Of a stretch of 64,000 bases of DNA, positions 1 through 8,594 are shown piece after piece (the stretch's first letter is position 1; every line of letters begins with the position of its first letter). This DNA is from Mesorhizobium sp. B4-1-4 (GTDB lineage Bacteria; Pseudomonadota; Alphaproteobacteria; Rhizobiales; Rhizobiaceae). The DNA is taken from the NCBI RefSeq assembly GCF_006439395.2, contig NZ_CP083950.1:3286001-3350000 (forward strand), given 5' to 3'. The notes beneath the pieces were generated by a model. That model saw only the letters and a program-made list of their open reading frames with translations, was not told the DNA's origin and made no database searches. Made by a program: the position numbers and the translations under genes.

Positions 1-162
1 ATCCACACCCACCGCGACATGAGCGCCACGCTCGGCAAGCAGCCATGCGGCGTCGAACGTCGCTCGCGACCTCATCTGGCTGTTCGCGAGCGACGACTGT
101 GACAATCCTGGAGACATCCGAGCGTCATCCTCGGTATCTCATCTGAAGTTCATCGGGCGGCG

Positions 163-404
163 GTGATGAACTGGGTCAGCGGCACTCAAGTGAACGATTT
201 CGGCGAGTATAGAGCGACGGGTAACCGCTTCGATTTCGCGGCGTTTCAATTCTACCAAATCGCAGACGGCAAGCTCGCCGAGCACTGGGAAGTTGCGGAT
301 TTGCGAAATTCCAGGAGCAGCTCACCGCCAATCCGGAAGCCAATGCCTTCAAGGCATTCCAAGGCAAGTCAACGGCTATCAAGCAAGGAACCCAGGAGAA
401 TTGT
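163..404 (+). pseudogene. SnoaL-like (NTF2-fold) protein fragment, probably frameshifted
   Basis: The frame from 163 encodes a stretch with FQFYQIADGKLAEHWEVADL, the typical C-terminal half of SnoaL-like ester cyclases (compare the intact copy at 4366, ITEHWGVANLYS). After about position 303 this frame becomes a Ser/Arg/Pro-rich tail. From 306 another frame carries sensible protein (KFQEQLTANPEANAFKAF) and stays open to the next start codon at 405, with which it is in phase. The simplest reading is a one-base frameshift in a gene whose N-terminal half is also missing: there is an in-frame stop at 100-102 and no good start. The frame from 163 ends at 408, overlapping the SDR start by ATGA, so a short functional product is possible but unlikely. 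Confidence 0.5.
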
Positions 405-1175
405 ATGAGCGACATATTGAAGGGCAAGGTGGTTGTCGTCACCGGCGCCTCAAGCGGCATTGGCCGAGCAATTGCCCTCAAGGCGGCAGAACACGGCGCA
501 AAGGCCGTGATTGTCTCCGATGTAACCGAGACACCACGCGAGGGTGGCGCGCCAACCGCGGTCGAGATCGAAAAGCTGGGCGTGTCCAGTCTTTTCGTGA
601 AAGCCGACGTCAGCAAGCGGGCAGACAATGATGCGTTGCTTGACGCGGCCGGTACGTTCGGCGGCGTTGACGTCATGGTCGCCAACGCGGGAATCACGCT
701 GAAGGCAGACGGACCCGACGTGGCGGAGGATGACTACCGACGGCTGATGTCGGTGAATCTCGACGGCGTGCTGTTTGGATCGCAAGCAGCAGCGCGTCAG
801 ATGAAGGCCAAGGGCAAGCGCGGTAGCATCGTGCTGATGGCCAGCATGGGCGGAATCAACGGGGCCGGGATCACCGTCGCGTATTCCACCAGCAAGGGTG
901 GTGTCGTCCTGATGGCGAAATCCCTGGCGGATGCGCTCGGCCCCGATGGTATCCGCGTGAACGCTGTGGCGCCGGGGACCATCGACACGGTGCTGCTGCG
1001 AACGAGCCCTGGCATTGCAGAAGCGGCCGAAGGCTTTCGCAAACGCACCCCGCTGCGCCGCCTTGGTCAACCCTCCGAGATCGGTGATGCTGTCGCCTTC
1101 CTGGGCTCGGATCTGTCGAGCTACATCACCGGCATTGCGCTTTTCGTGGACGGAGGGCTTCTTTCGGTACTCTGA
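405..1175 (+). CDS. SDR family oxidoreductase (FabG-like)
   Basis: Classical short-chain dehydrogenase/reductase of 256 residues, the usual family length. It has the cofactor motif TGASSGIG (residues 13-20), NAG (94-96), catalytic Ser147, and Tyr160-x-x-x-Lys164. The tail GSDLSSYITGIALFVDGG is typical of the FabG/glucose-dehydrogenase branch. It should carry out NAD(P)-dependent oxidation or reduction of a hydroxyl/keto group in the cytoplasm; substrate is unknown. The ATG at 405 follows an AGGAG sequence. The gene is flanked by two gene relics (a SnoaL fragment and a cytochrome c tail), so it sits in a rearranged spot and its original partners may be lost. Confidence 0.93.
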   Translation: MSDILKGKVVVVTGASSGIGRAIALKAAEHGAKAVIVSDVTETPREGGAPTAVEIEKLGVSSLFVKADVSKRADNDALLDAAGTFGGVDVMVANAGITLKADGPDVAEDDYRRLMSVNLDGVLFGSQAAARQMKAKGKRGSIVLMASMGGINGAGITVAYSTSKGGVVLMAKSLADALGPDGIRVNAVAPGTIDTVLLRTSPGIAEAAEGFRKRTPLRRLGQPSEIGDAVAFLGSDLSSYITGIALFVDGGLLSVL

Positions 1176-1243
1176 GGCCGTCCTCTCATTTCCACTCCAT
1201 GCCGCCTCGACCCGAGTGGAGAGGCATTTCCCCGGGGTCAACA

Positions 1244-1369
1244 GACGTGCTTGCCTTCGTCCGCAATGGCTGGGGCAATCACGTGCCGGCGGTCACTGCC
1301 GCGCAAGTCGCCAAACTGCACGAGAAGACCGACTCGACCAATGATCAGTTCATCATCCTGAAAATGTAG
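1244..1369 (+). pseudogene. 3' relic of a c-type cytochrome gene
   Basis: This frame reads DVLAFVRNGWGNHVPAVTAA and continues to a stop at 1367-1369. It matches the end of membrane-anchored cytochrome c subunits of periplasmic alcohol/gluconate dehydrogenases, which end with a V-x-x-[FY]-[VI]-R-N-x-W-G-N-x-x-P-A-V-x-A pattern. No CxxCH heme motif or start codon precedes it, so only the last roughly 40 residues remain. Its stop abuts the efflux gene. It marks a deletion or insertion junction between the SDR and the efflux pair. Confidence 0.7.
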
Positions 1370-1371
1370 TG

Positions 1372-2469
1372 ATGGTCCACTTGCCAATGCCTGTCAGCAG
1401 CAAAACTCTGCCCCTTCGCATTGCCGTCCTCTTGCTGGCCGCAGGCCTGGTGTTCCTTTTCACCATGAATTGGAACGCCTGGACCGGCTCCGCCAGGACA
1501 CAGAGCACCGACGACGCGTATCTTGAATCGGACATAACGCCGCTTGCGGCCAGGGTGAGCGGCTATGTGCGCTCGGTTGCGGTCAAGGATTTCCAGCGCG
1601 TGAAGGCGGGCGACCTTCTCGTCCAGATCGAAGACGATGACTACAGCGCGCTGGTGGATCAGTCCGAAGCGAATGTCGAGGCCGGCAAGGCGGCGATCGC
1701 CAACATCGAAAATCAGAAGATCCTGCAACAGGCCTTCATTCGTCAGGCGGAAGCCACCATCGCCGCAACAGAATCGGATGTGTGGCGCTACGAGCGGGAT
1801 TCGAAGCGCTATCAGTCTCTTCTCACCACGGACGCCGTCTCGCATCAAGCCGCGGAGCAGGCGATGAACAGCTACAGCCGGGCCACAGCGACGCTTGATC
1901 TCAACCACGCGCAGTTCGATCAACAGCGCCAGCAGTTGAAGGTGCTCGATACGCAGCAACAGCAGGCCGAGGCGACCCTGAAAGCCCAGCAGGCCGCTTT
2001 GGCGCTGGCGCGCTTCAATCTTAGTCATACCAGGATACTCGCACCCGTCGACGGAATGGTGGGCCTGCGCCAGGTGAGGCCTGGACAATATGTCGGTATC
2101 GGCACCCAGGTGATCTCGATAGTGCCACTTCCCGACCTGTGGGTAGTGGCGAACTACAAGGAGACGCAATTGACGCGTGTCCGCGCCGGGCAGCTGGCAA
2201 TGGTGACAATCGACAGCGTGCCCGGCGTCGTTCTAAAGGGCCGTGTCGACAGCTGGTCACCCGCCACCGGATCGAGATTCAGCCTGCTGCCACCCGACAA
2301 CGCGACAGGCAATTTCACCAAGGTGGTGCAGCGCATTCCGGTGAAAATTGTCCTCGATCACGACAGTTCGCAGCTCGAACTCCTGCGTCCGGGGATGTCG
2401 GTGACCGCGACTGTCGACACGGGCGGCGCAAGCGAAGGCGGCCGGGCAGCGGCGGACGGCCTGCCATGA
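1372..2469 (+). CDS. HlyD/EmrA-type membrane fusion protein
   Basis: Periplasmic adaptor of a tripartite drug efflux pump, 365 residues. One N-terminal membrane anchor (about 13-32) is followed by the STDDAYLESDITPLAARVSGY signature region of EmrA proteins (first lipoyl half), a Gln/Ala-rich coiled coil (about 95-200), and the second lipoyl/beta-barrel part beginning at TRILAPVDGMVG. A GTG lies just before the ATG at 1372 and either could start the gene. The stop overlaps the next start as ATGA, so the pair is translationally coupled to the MFS pump. No outer-membrane TolC-like gene is next to it, so a channel encoded elsewhere would be needed. Confidence 0.92.
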   Translation: MVHLPMPVSSKTLPLRIAVLLLAAGLVFLFTMNWNAWTGSARTQSTDDAYLESDITPLAARVSGYVRSVAVKDFQRVKAGDLLVQIEDDDYSALVDQSEANVEAGKAAIANIENQKILQQAFIRQAEATIAATESDVWRYERDSKRYQSLLTTDAVSHQAAEQAMNSYSRATATLDLNHAQFDQQRQQLKVLDTQQQQAEATLKAQQAALALARFNLSHTRILAPVDGMVGLRQVRPGQYVGIGTQVISIVPLPDLWVVANYKETQLTRVRAGQLAMVTIDSVPGVVLKGRVDSWSPATGSRFSLLPPDNATGNFTKVVQRIPVKIVLDHDSSQLELLRPGMSVTATVDTGGASEGGRAAADGLP

Positions 2470-4070
2470 CGGACGTCAGCTTCGGCTTGTCACGATCGGT
2501 CTCGACCTCACCGTCTCTCGCACCCCACGGGAATGCATCGTCCACTCCGGCTGTTTGCACCCGGCCTTATATCGGTATCCTCGCTGTGCTGATCGGCTCG
2601 ATTATTTCCACGCTTGCCGGGCGTATCACAACCTTCGGGCTTGCCGACATTCGCGGTGCCCTCCACGCCGGTGTTGACGAAGGCGCGTGGATCAGCACCG
2701 CGCTGACCGTCGGCCAGATGATGATGGGACCGGTCGCGGTATGGCTCGGCGGCACTTTCGGGGTGCGGCGCGTCCTTCTCGGGGCCACCGCGGTCTTTAC
2801 CCTCCTGTCGGTGTTCATTCCTTACGCCACGAACCTGCCCATCTTCCTCACGTTCTATTTTCTGGGTGGACTGGCTTCGGGAACATTCATTCCACTGACG
2901 CTCAGCTTCGTTCTGCGCAATCTGCCGGCGCACCTGGCGGTCTACGGCATTGCCGCCTATGCGATGAACACCGAATTATCGCTGAACATTTCAGCCTCGA
3001 TCGAGGGCTGGTTTATCGAGAATCTGTCATGGCGGTGGATATTCTGGCAGAACGCCATAGCCACGCCGCTGATGATGCTATGCGTCTGGTTTGGCATTCC
3101 ACGGGAGCCGATCAATCGCGACTACCTGCGCGGAGCCGACTGGTTCGGCCTTGGCTATTGCAGTGTCGGATTCAGCTTGCTCTATGCCGCGCTCGATCAA
3201 GGCAACCGGCTCGATTGGCTGAACTCGGGACTGATTTGCGGGCTCCTCCTGGCCGGATTTCTGCTGGTCATCGCCTTCGTCATCCATGAGCTTCGCCATG
3301 ATCAGCCGCTGATCAATCTGCGCTTCGTCATATCCGGGAACATTCCGATCCTGGCCGCGCTTTTGATCGCGTTCAGGTTTGTCCTGCTTTCGACGGCGCT
3401 GATCATTCCGCAATATCTGGCGACGGTGCAGGGCTTCAAATCGCTTCAGACGGGCGACGTGCTGTTATGGATCGCGGCCCCTCAGCTTGTGCTTGCCCCC
3501 TTGGTCGGCAAACTGCTTAAGCATGTCGACGCCCGGCTTCCCCTCGCGGCGGGTTTCGTGCTGATCGGCGTGGCGTGTTTCATGGCCACTGGCCTCACGC
3601 AGGATTGGGCAAGCGACGACTTCCTCCCGTCCCAGATCGTGCAGGCAATTGGCCAGTCGCTTGGTTTCATATCCCTGATCTGGTTCGCCACCAGACACAT
3701 TTATCGCGGCGACGCCTTTACTTTCGGCGCTTTCCTGCAAACGTTCCGGCTCTTCGGTGGGGAGCTCGGCGTTGCCTTCATTGGAACGTTCCTCAGGGTG
3801 CGCGAGCAGTTCCATTCGAACCTGATTGGCCTCCACGTAGCCGCTGGCTCCTACCTCACCGACCAACGGCTCGACCAATACAGGGCCGCGGTCACCGCCC
3901 GGTCGGTGGGGCCGGCTGAAGCCAATTCGCGGGCCGCGGCTCTTCTTGCACGCGTCGTGCAAACGCAATCCAACCTGCTGTCTTATATCGACGGCTTTGT
4001 CGTGATCGGATTTTCCACGGTCGGCTGCCTCGCTCTGATCGCTTTGCTTCGATCCCCGCCCGCGGAATAG
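2466..4070 (+). CDS. DHA2 family MFS drug transporter (EmrB-like)
   Basis: Inner-membrane proton-driven exporter of 534 residues with about 14 predicted helices, the DHA2/EmrB length. The start at 2466 was chosen because it gives an ATGA overlap with the upstream adaptor and places the first helix (GILAVLIGSIISTLAGRI) about 40 residues in. An earlier in-frame start would only add sequence inside the adaptor gene. The motif LADIRGALHAGVDEGAWIST is typical of the family. It should pump hydrophobic or phenolic compounds with the adaptor at 1372; the substrate cannot be read from sequence. Confidence 0.93.
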   Translation: MTDVSFGLSRSVSTSPSLAPHGNASSTPAVCTRPYIGILAVLIGSIISTLAGRITTFGLADIRGALHAGVDEGAWISTALTVGQMMMGPVAVWLGGTFGVRRVLLGATAVFTLLSVFIPYATNLPIFLTFYFLGGLASGTFIPLTLSFVLRNLPAHLAVYGIAAYAMNTELSLNISASIEGWFIENLSWRWIFWQNAIATPLMMLCVWFGIPREPINRDYLRGADWFGLGYCSVGFSLLYAALDQGNRLDWLNSGLICGLLLAGFLLVIAFVIHELRHDQPLINLRFVISGNIPILAALLIAFRFVLLSTALIIPQYLATVQGFKSLQTGDVLLWIAAPQLVLAPLVGKLLKHVDARLPLAAGFVLIGVACFMATGLTQDWASDDFLPSQIVQAIGQSLGFISLIWFATRHIYRGDAFTFGAFLQTFRLFGGELGVAFIGTFLRVREQFHSNLIGLHVAAGSYLTDQRLDQYRAAVTARSVGPAEANSRAAALLARVVQTQSNLLSYIDGFVVIGFSTVGCLALIALLRSPPAE

Positions 4071-4365
4071 CGCCTATAGGCTGAAAGCTGTTTGGTGATT
4101 GATGCCGCCGGCATGTGACGTGCTTCGGCCTCGAATCTCACGTCCACAGGGAGACCTCAGCGTCTTATTTTGGCGCCGTGGCAGAGCGGCCTGAGCCCCT
4201 GAAGCGGCAGGCGGCGTGACCGCTTCGTAGCGCTCAGCTTATCGAGCGGATCGAAGTCATCGCTCGATATTATTCGAATTACGGAAAATCGGCGGACCCG
4301 GCATGTTGCATGCAGCAGCGCAAACGTCGTGGCCCGTGACAGCTCTGAACTAAAAGGAGATTCCA

Positions 4366-4803
4366 GTGACCGATAATCTCAACCACAGCGCCAAGGACAT
4401 CGTTCGCCGTAACACCGAAGAGGTGCAAGGCGGAGGGAATTGGGCTCTGTTCAATAAACTTTTTTCGGACGACTTCTTCGATCATACACCTCAGCCCGGC
4501 GGCACCCGCGACAAGGCCGGCGTCCTCGTCCTCTACAAGCGCTTGCGCGAGGCGTTCCCGGATTTCACGCCAGAAATCCATTGGCAGCGCATCGACGGTG
4601 ACGTGGTCACCACCTTCAAGACATATCATGGCACGCATCGGGGAAACTTCCTCGGCGTCGCCGGCACCGGCAAGAAGGTCAGCTTCGAGACCGTCGATGC
4701 GATGCGCGTCGTCAATGGCAAGATTACCGAGCACTGGGGCGTCGCCAACCTCTACTCCGCCATGCAGCAGTTGGGCGCGATCGCTCCGCTCCCGCGAGCC
4801 TGA
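4366..4803 (+). CDS. SnoaL-like ester cyclase family protein
   Basis: 145-residue NTF2-fold protein of the SnoaL/ester cyclase type, with the family pattern of an N-terminal helix, LFSDDFFDHTPQPGG, FPDFTPEIHW and GKITEHWGVANLY. The GTG start at 4366 is supported by AAAAGGAG eight bases upstream. It is the first of two consecutive SnoaL-like genes (the next begins ten bases after its stop), probably one transcript with the quinone reductase. Members of this fold include polyketide cyclases, dehydratases and many proteins of unknown substrate, so only the fold is firmly assigned. Confidence 0.85.
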   Translation: MTDNLNHSAKDIVRRNTEEVQGGGNWALFNKLFSDDFFDHTPQPGGTRDKAGVLVLYKRLREAFPDFTPEIHWQRIDGDVVTTFKTYHGTHRGNFLGVAGTGKKVSFETVDAMRVVNGKITEHWGVANLYSAMQQLGAIAPLPRA

Positions 4804-4813
4804 GGGGGAAGGC

Positions 4814-5287
4814 ATGAAGTCTCTTGTCGCATTGATCGCAGGGTCGTTGCTCACTGCTCAGGCGAGCGCGGCGCCCCTGTCCAACGAGCCGAAACACATC
4901 GCATCACAATGGTACCAAGCGTTTGCACGTCATGATGCAAAACTGCTTGAGAGCATATTGGCGTCGAGCTGGGTCGACATCCCCTCGCCACCGGGCACTC
5001 CACACGGTCCCGAAGCCGCGAAAGCGGCTATGACGATGCTTGTGGGAGCATTCCCCGATTTCGACATCAAGATCGATGACGTTATTCAAGAAGGAAACAA
5101 AGTCGTCGTGCGATCGACCATCACTGGAACGCAGCGCCAGACTTTTGCCGGTCTGCCCGCAACCGGCCGATCGATGAAGATCCAGGCTGTCGACATCCAC
5201 GAAATCGAGAACGGCAAGATCGTTCGCACCTGGCACACCGAGGACTGGATGACCGGTCTGCGGCAACTGGGCCACCTGCCTCGATAG
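4814..5287 (+). CDS. Exported SnoaL-like protein
   Basis: 157-residue SnoaL-like protein with an N-terminal signal peptide (MKSLVALIAGSLLTAQASA, cleavage expected after ASA), so this copy should act in the periplasm. The fold is recognised by KHIASQWYQAFARHDAKLL, FPDFDIKIDDVI and ENGKIVRTWHTEDW. The ATG at 4814 follows GGGGGAAGG. A longer frame upstream overlaps the previous gene and lacks the signal sequence logic. Function unknown; the exported location is unusual for this family and it may detoxify or bind a small molecule together with the neighbouring reductases. Confidence 0.82.
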   Translation: MKSLVALIAGSLLTAQASAAPLSNEPKHIASQWYQAFARHDAKLLESILASSWVDIPSPPGTPHGPEAAKAAMTMLVGAFPDFDIKIDDVIQEGNKVVVRSTITGTQRQTFAGLPATGRSMKIQAVDIHEIENGKIVRTWHTEDWMTGLRQLGHLPR

Positions 5288-5314
5288 GAAATCGAGATCA
5301 CAAGGACAAACGCC

Positions 5315-6268
5315 ATGTCTGCTGTCATCCGTATACGCCGCACTGGAGACCCGTCGGTTCTCGTTCTTGAGGAGGATGCGGTCGGTGCCCCCGGTCGAGG
5401 TCAGGTCAAGCTTCGCCAGGACGCGATCGGCGTGAATTTCATCGACACGATGTTCCGTTCGGGAGCCTTTCGAACGGAGTTACCCTTCGTACCCGGAGTC
5501 GAGGCCGCCGGCGTTGTCGCGCAGACGGGCCCAGAGACGGAGGGCTTCAAGGTCGGCGATCGAATTGCCTATTTCTTTGCTCCCGGTGCCTATGCCAGCG
5601 AGCGGCTTATCGACGTCGCGCCTCTTGTGCATCTGCCGGACGACGTGCCTGCCGAAATCGCGGCGGGATTACTGACGAAAGGCATAACGGCCTGGCTGGC
5701 CGTCAAAAGGCTGCATGAAGTGCGGCCGGGCGACACGATCCTGGTTCAGGGCGCAACGGGTGGCGTCGGCTCGTTGGTTGCGCGCTGGGCCAAAGCGTTG
5801 GGCGCGACCGTCATCGCCGTTGGCTCAAGCGCCAAACTTGGGCGCATTTCGGCCGACGCGGATCATGCCCTCGCGTCCGATCAAGCCAACCTTCCTGACC
5901 GCATTCGCGCCATCGCACCCAAAGGCGTCGACGTCGTCTACGAATTCGTGGGCAGGGCAACGTTTGCGGCCTCGGCTGGCGCGGTTCGGAATGGCGGAGC
6001 GATTTTCACCATCGGCGCTTCTTCAGGCCCTCCGGACATCGATCAGCAGGCACTCGCCGTGCGCGACGTCAAACTCGGCCAGGCGAGCGCCGCCGCCATC
6101 GTGAAAGGCTCAATGCTGGCCCAGGCGGCCACCGAAGTCTTTGATCAGTGGAGGGACGGCATCTTCGGGGAAATCGAGCTTCATCGCTACCGGCTGGCGG
6201 AGGCGGCGCAGGCGCACGCGGACTACAGCACTCGCCGGATTGGTCCAAATCCGATTCTCTTACCTTGA
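5315..6268 (+). CDS. Quinone oxidoreductase (zeta-crystallin-like, MDR family)
   Basis: 317-residue NADPH:quinone reductase-like member of the medium-chain dehydrogenase superfamily without zinc ligands. It shows the catalytic-domain sequence GVNFIDTMFRSG and FVPGVEAAG, then the Rossmann motif GATGGVGSLVARWAKALGA (about residue 147). Length and motifs fit QorA. It would reduce quinones or alpha,beta-unsaturated carbonyls in the cytoplasm. The start at 5315 follows ATAGGAAATCGAG. It lies 27 bases after the SnoaL-like gene, suggesting co-transcription in a small redox/detoxification cluster. Confidence 0.92.
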   Translation: MSAVIRIRRTGDPSVLVLEEDAVGAPGRGQVKLRQDAIGVNFIDTMFRSGAFRTELPFVPGVEAAGVVAQTGPETEGFKVGDRIAYFFAPGAYASERLIDVAPLVHLPDDVPAEIAAGLLTKGITAWLAVKRLHEVRPGDTILVQGATGGVGSLVARWAKALGATVIAVGSSAKLGRISADADHALASDQANLPDRIRAIAPKGVDVVYEFVGRATFAASAGAVRNGGAIFTIGASSGPPDIDQQALAVRDVKLGQASAAAIVKGSMLAQAATEVFDQWRDGIFGEIELHRYRLAEAAQAHADYSTRRIGPNPILLP

Positions 6269-6405
6269 GGGGCGCCCCCGGCCGGGAAGCAACATTGCCT
6301 GCGCCGGGGAACGTGTGACCGCATCAGTCAGTAGGCCTTCCAGCACAGCAAGCGGTGGAGCACTCATATTCAGAACGTCAATCAAACCCAACACGGAGAA
6401 GTCTC

Positions 6406-7275
6406 ATGACCATCCTCGTCATCGGCGCCACCGGCAATGTCGGCAGCCAAGTCGTCGCACAACTCGTCGGGCGCGGTGCCGACGTGCGAGCACTTGTCCG
6501 CGATCCCGCAAAGGCCAAGGTCCCAGCGGGCGTCACCGTCGTGCGGGGCGATCTGCTCGACGTCGATTCGCTGCGCAGTGCGATATCCGGCGTCTCGACG
6601 CTGTTCCTGGTCAACGGCGTGGTTGCCGACGAGTTCACACAGGCGCTGGTTGCCCTCAACGTGGCTCGTGAAGCCGGCATCGAGCGGATCGTCTACCTCT
6701 CGGTGATCCATAGTGACCTCTATGCGAACGTGCCCCACTTCGCGGGTAAGTTCGGCGTTGAGCGGATGATCGAGCAGATGGGCCTCAACGCCACGATCCT
6801 GCGCCCGGCCTACTTCATCAACAACGACGTCGCCATCAAGGACGTGATCACCGGCCACGGCATTTACCCAATGCCGATCGGCAGCAAGGGCCTGGCGATG
6901 GTCGATATACGTGACGTCGGCGAGATTGCGGCGATCGAGCTGGTCCGCCGGGAAAAGGCCTCCATGCCGCTCCCACTCGATCGTATCAACGTCGTCGGTC
7001 CCGACACGCTAACCGGCGAAGACGTCGCTGCCATCTGGACCGAAGTGCTAGGCCGCACGATCGCCTTCCCCGGTAACGATACCGCCGGCTTCGAGCAGAA
7101 CTTTCGCCAGTTCATGCCGAGTTGGATGGCGCTGGATATGCGCCTGATGGCCGAGCGCTTCATCACCGAAGGCATGGTGCCCAATGCGGGCGACGTCGAA
7201 CGCCTCACCAAGCTCCTGGGACGCTCCCTGCGGTCTTACCGCGACTTCGCCTCCGAGATCGCGGCGTCGTCCTGA
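6406..7275 (+). CDS. NmrA-like NAD(P)-binding protein
   Basis: 289-residue atypical SDR of the NmrA/HSCARG/QOR2 group. It begins MTILVIGATGNVGSQVV with the glycine motif GATGNVGS, then LVRDPAKAKVPAGVTVVRGD, and a C-terminal part with NVVGPDTLTGEDVAAIWTEV. It lacks the YxxxK pair of classical SDRs. The ATG at 6406 is preceded by ACGGAGAAG. Such proteins reduce quinones or act as NADP(H) sensors; which applies here cannot be decided. It follows the quinone reductase by 137 bases in the same direction. Confidence 0.88.
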   Translation: MTILVIGATGNVGSQVVAQLVGRGADVRALVRDPAKAKVPAGVTVVRGDLLDVDSLRSAISGVSTLFLVNGVVADEFTQALVALNVAREAGIERIVYLSVIHSDLYANVPHFAGKFGVERMIEQMGLNATILRPAYFINNDVAIKDVITGHGIYPMPIGSKGLAMVDIRDVGEIAAIELVRREKASMPLPLDRINVVGPDTLTGEDVAAIWTEVLGRTIAFPGNDTAGFEQNFRQFMPSWMALDMRLMAERFITEGMVPNAGDVERLTKLLGRSLRSYRDFASEIAASS

Positions 7276-7362
7276 CAGCGACGTCACCGGCAATTCAAAA
7301 CGGGGAATATCAACTCGGCATCGCCTGACCGATCTGGACGCGTCGGCATAGGCCCTGGAGTT

Positions 7363-7971
7363 TCAACTCCAACTCGACAAGACCGTTTCCATCTCGACGG
7401 TTTCAACCTGCTGTGCGAACCTCTGGTGATAGACTGTCATGAGCGCATCGTGCGTCGCATCGGAAGAGCTGCACAGCGCATCTGTTACCAGCACGACGCG
7501 ATAGCCGATGTCGATCGCGCCAAGGACTGTGGCCAGGACGCAGACATCCGTCTCGCCGCCGGTTACGACGAGCGTATCGATCCGGCGCTTTGAAAGCAGC
7601 GCTTGAAGATTGCCCTCCGGCCATGGCGAATAGACGTGCTTGTCGACGACGACCGCTGGCGGAGAATGGATCGCCAGTTCGGGCAGGAGCTTGATCATTT
7701 CGGGGCCGACGTGGTCGATCGTCATTGACGCCCACCGTTCATAGTAGCGTTTCCATGAACCGACACCATGCCCCGGTTTTTGGGCCGGCAGGAAACGGGT
7801 GAAGATCGTCTCGGCAGCTCGTCTTTCAACAAGCTCGACGATGCGAGGAAGGACGCGGGAAATCCACGGCGTTGCCCATTGCGAGGGTTCCGCGAACAGC
7901 CGCTGCATGTCGACACAGAGATGGACACATCGGTCGCCCAAGGGGCCGTATGCCAAGCCCGGCGCCGACAT
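7363..7971 (-). CDS. Isochorismatase-family cysteine hydrolase
   Basis: 202-residue hydrolase. The catalytic triad of the isochorismatase/nicotinamidase family is visible as Asp21 (CVDMQ), Lys111 (VVVDKHVYSPW) and Cys144 (VTGGETDVCVLATV). It likely hydrolyses an amide or carbamoyl-type bond in a small metabolite; the exact substrate is unknown. The ATG at 7971 gives the normal family N-terminus; the frame is open further upstream but that part has no family resemblance. A perfect EcfG-type promoter lies at 8099-8123, about 130 bases before the start, suggesting stress-induced expression. Confidence 0.9.
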   Translation of the reverse strand: MSAPGLAYGPLGDRCVHLCVDMQRLFAEPSQWATPWISRVLPRIVELVERRAAETIFTRFLPAQKPGHGVGSWKRYYERWASMTIDHVGPEMIKLLPELAIHSPPAVVVDKHVYSPWPEGNLQALLSKRRIDTLVVTGGETDVCVLATVLGAIDIGYRVVLVTDALCSSSDATHDALMTVYHQRFAQQVETVEMETVLSSWS

Positions 7972-8098
7972 CAAGGCACACTGATTTCGAAAAAATCCGC
8001 AATCCACCTGCGCAATACGAAATTGGCGGCAGGTCGCTCTGCGCGCGATAGCAAAACCCTGTTCAAATCCGGCGCTCCAGCTTGGGTTGGTGCCGGAC

Positions 8099-8123
8099 AA
8101 CGCTATGCGTTCGAACTCGTTCC
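8099..8123 (-). promoter_or_regulatory. EcfG-type promoter upstream of the isochorismatase gene
   Basis: On the minus strand the site reads GGAAC (8123-8119), 16 bases, CGTT (8102-8099), which is the alphaproteobacterial EcfG/RpoE2 consensus. The leader to the ATG at 7971 would be about 120 bases, longer than at the other sites in this window. Confidence 0.55.
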
Positions 8124-8189
8124 TCTCGTCGAAACCACATCCTGCGTCGGACGTTCAGCTGCAGTGACGCTCGGAACGGCAGGATCCAA

Positions 8190-8594
8190 ATGACAGGTGC
8201 GGAACGAAGTGGGGGATGTCTATGCGGCAACATTCGTTACCGCGTCACATCCCAGCCACGCGTCCATTACTGCCATTGCGATATGTGCCGCCGCGCGACC
8301 GGCAGCGCCTTCGCGGTGCTGGGCTGGGTGCCCTCGGCCAGCCTTTGGTGGCTCAAGGACAAGCCATTCCACCGCCGGTCATCGCCGATCGCGCAAAGAG
8401 GTTTTTGCCGCGATTGCGGGTCTCCCATCACATTGGCTTATGACGCGTCGCCGAGTGAAATTGCCCTGCATGTCGGAACGTTCGATGATCCCTCGGATCT
8501 CACACCACATTACAATTACGGATCGGGCCAACGGCTAGGATGGATCTGCTGCGGGATCGATCTGCCGCACCACGACACGGAAGAGCGATGGTAG
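8190..8594 (+). CDS. GFA / CENP-V domain protein
   Basis: 134-residue zinc-binding protein of the GFA (glutathione-dependent formaldehyde-activating) fold. Zinc-site cysteines are visible in GGCLCGNIRYRV, HYCHCDMCRRATG and FCRDCGSP, and the C-terminal end HVGTFDDP is typical. Most members are not proven formaldehyde enzymes, so a thiol-related enzymatic role is only inferred. The ATG at 8190 gives the normal start just before the first cysteine motif. The stop overlaps the ligase start (ATGGTAG), which couples the two genes. Confidence 0.88.
   Translation: MTGAERSGGCLCGNIRYRVTSQPRVHYCHCDMCRRATGSAFAVLGWVPSASLWWLKDKPFHRRSSPIAQRGFCRDCGSPITLAYDASPSEIALHVGTFDDPSDLTPHYNYGSGQRLGWICCGIDLPHHDTEERW

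Noticed and set aside
1..162. Possible start of a minus-strand gene or an intact SnoaL N-terminus at the left edge
   Set aside because: Open frames here are short and show no convincing family; too close to the edge to judge.
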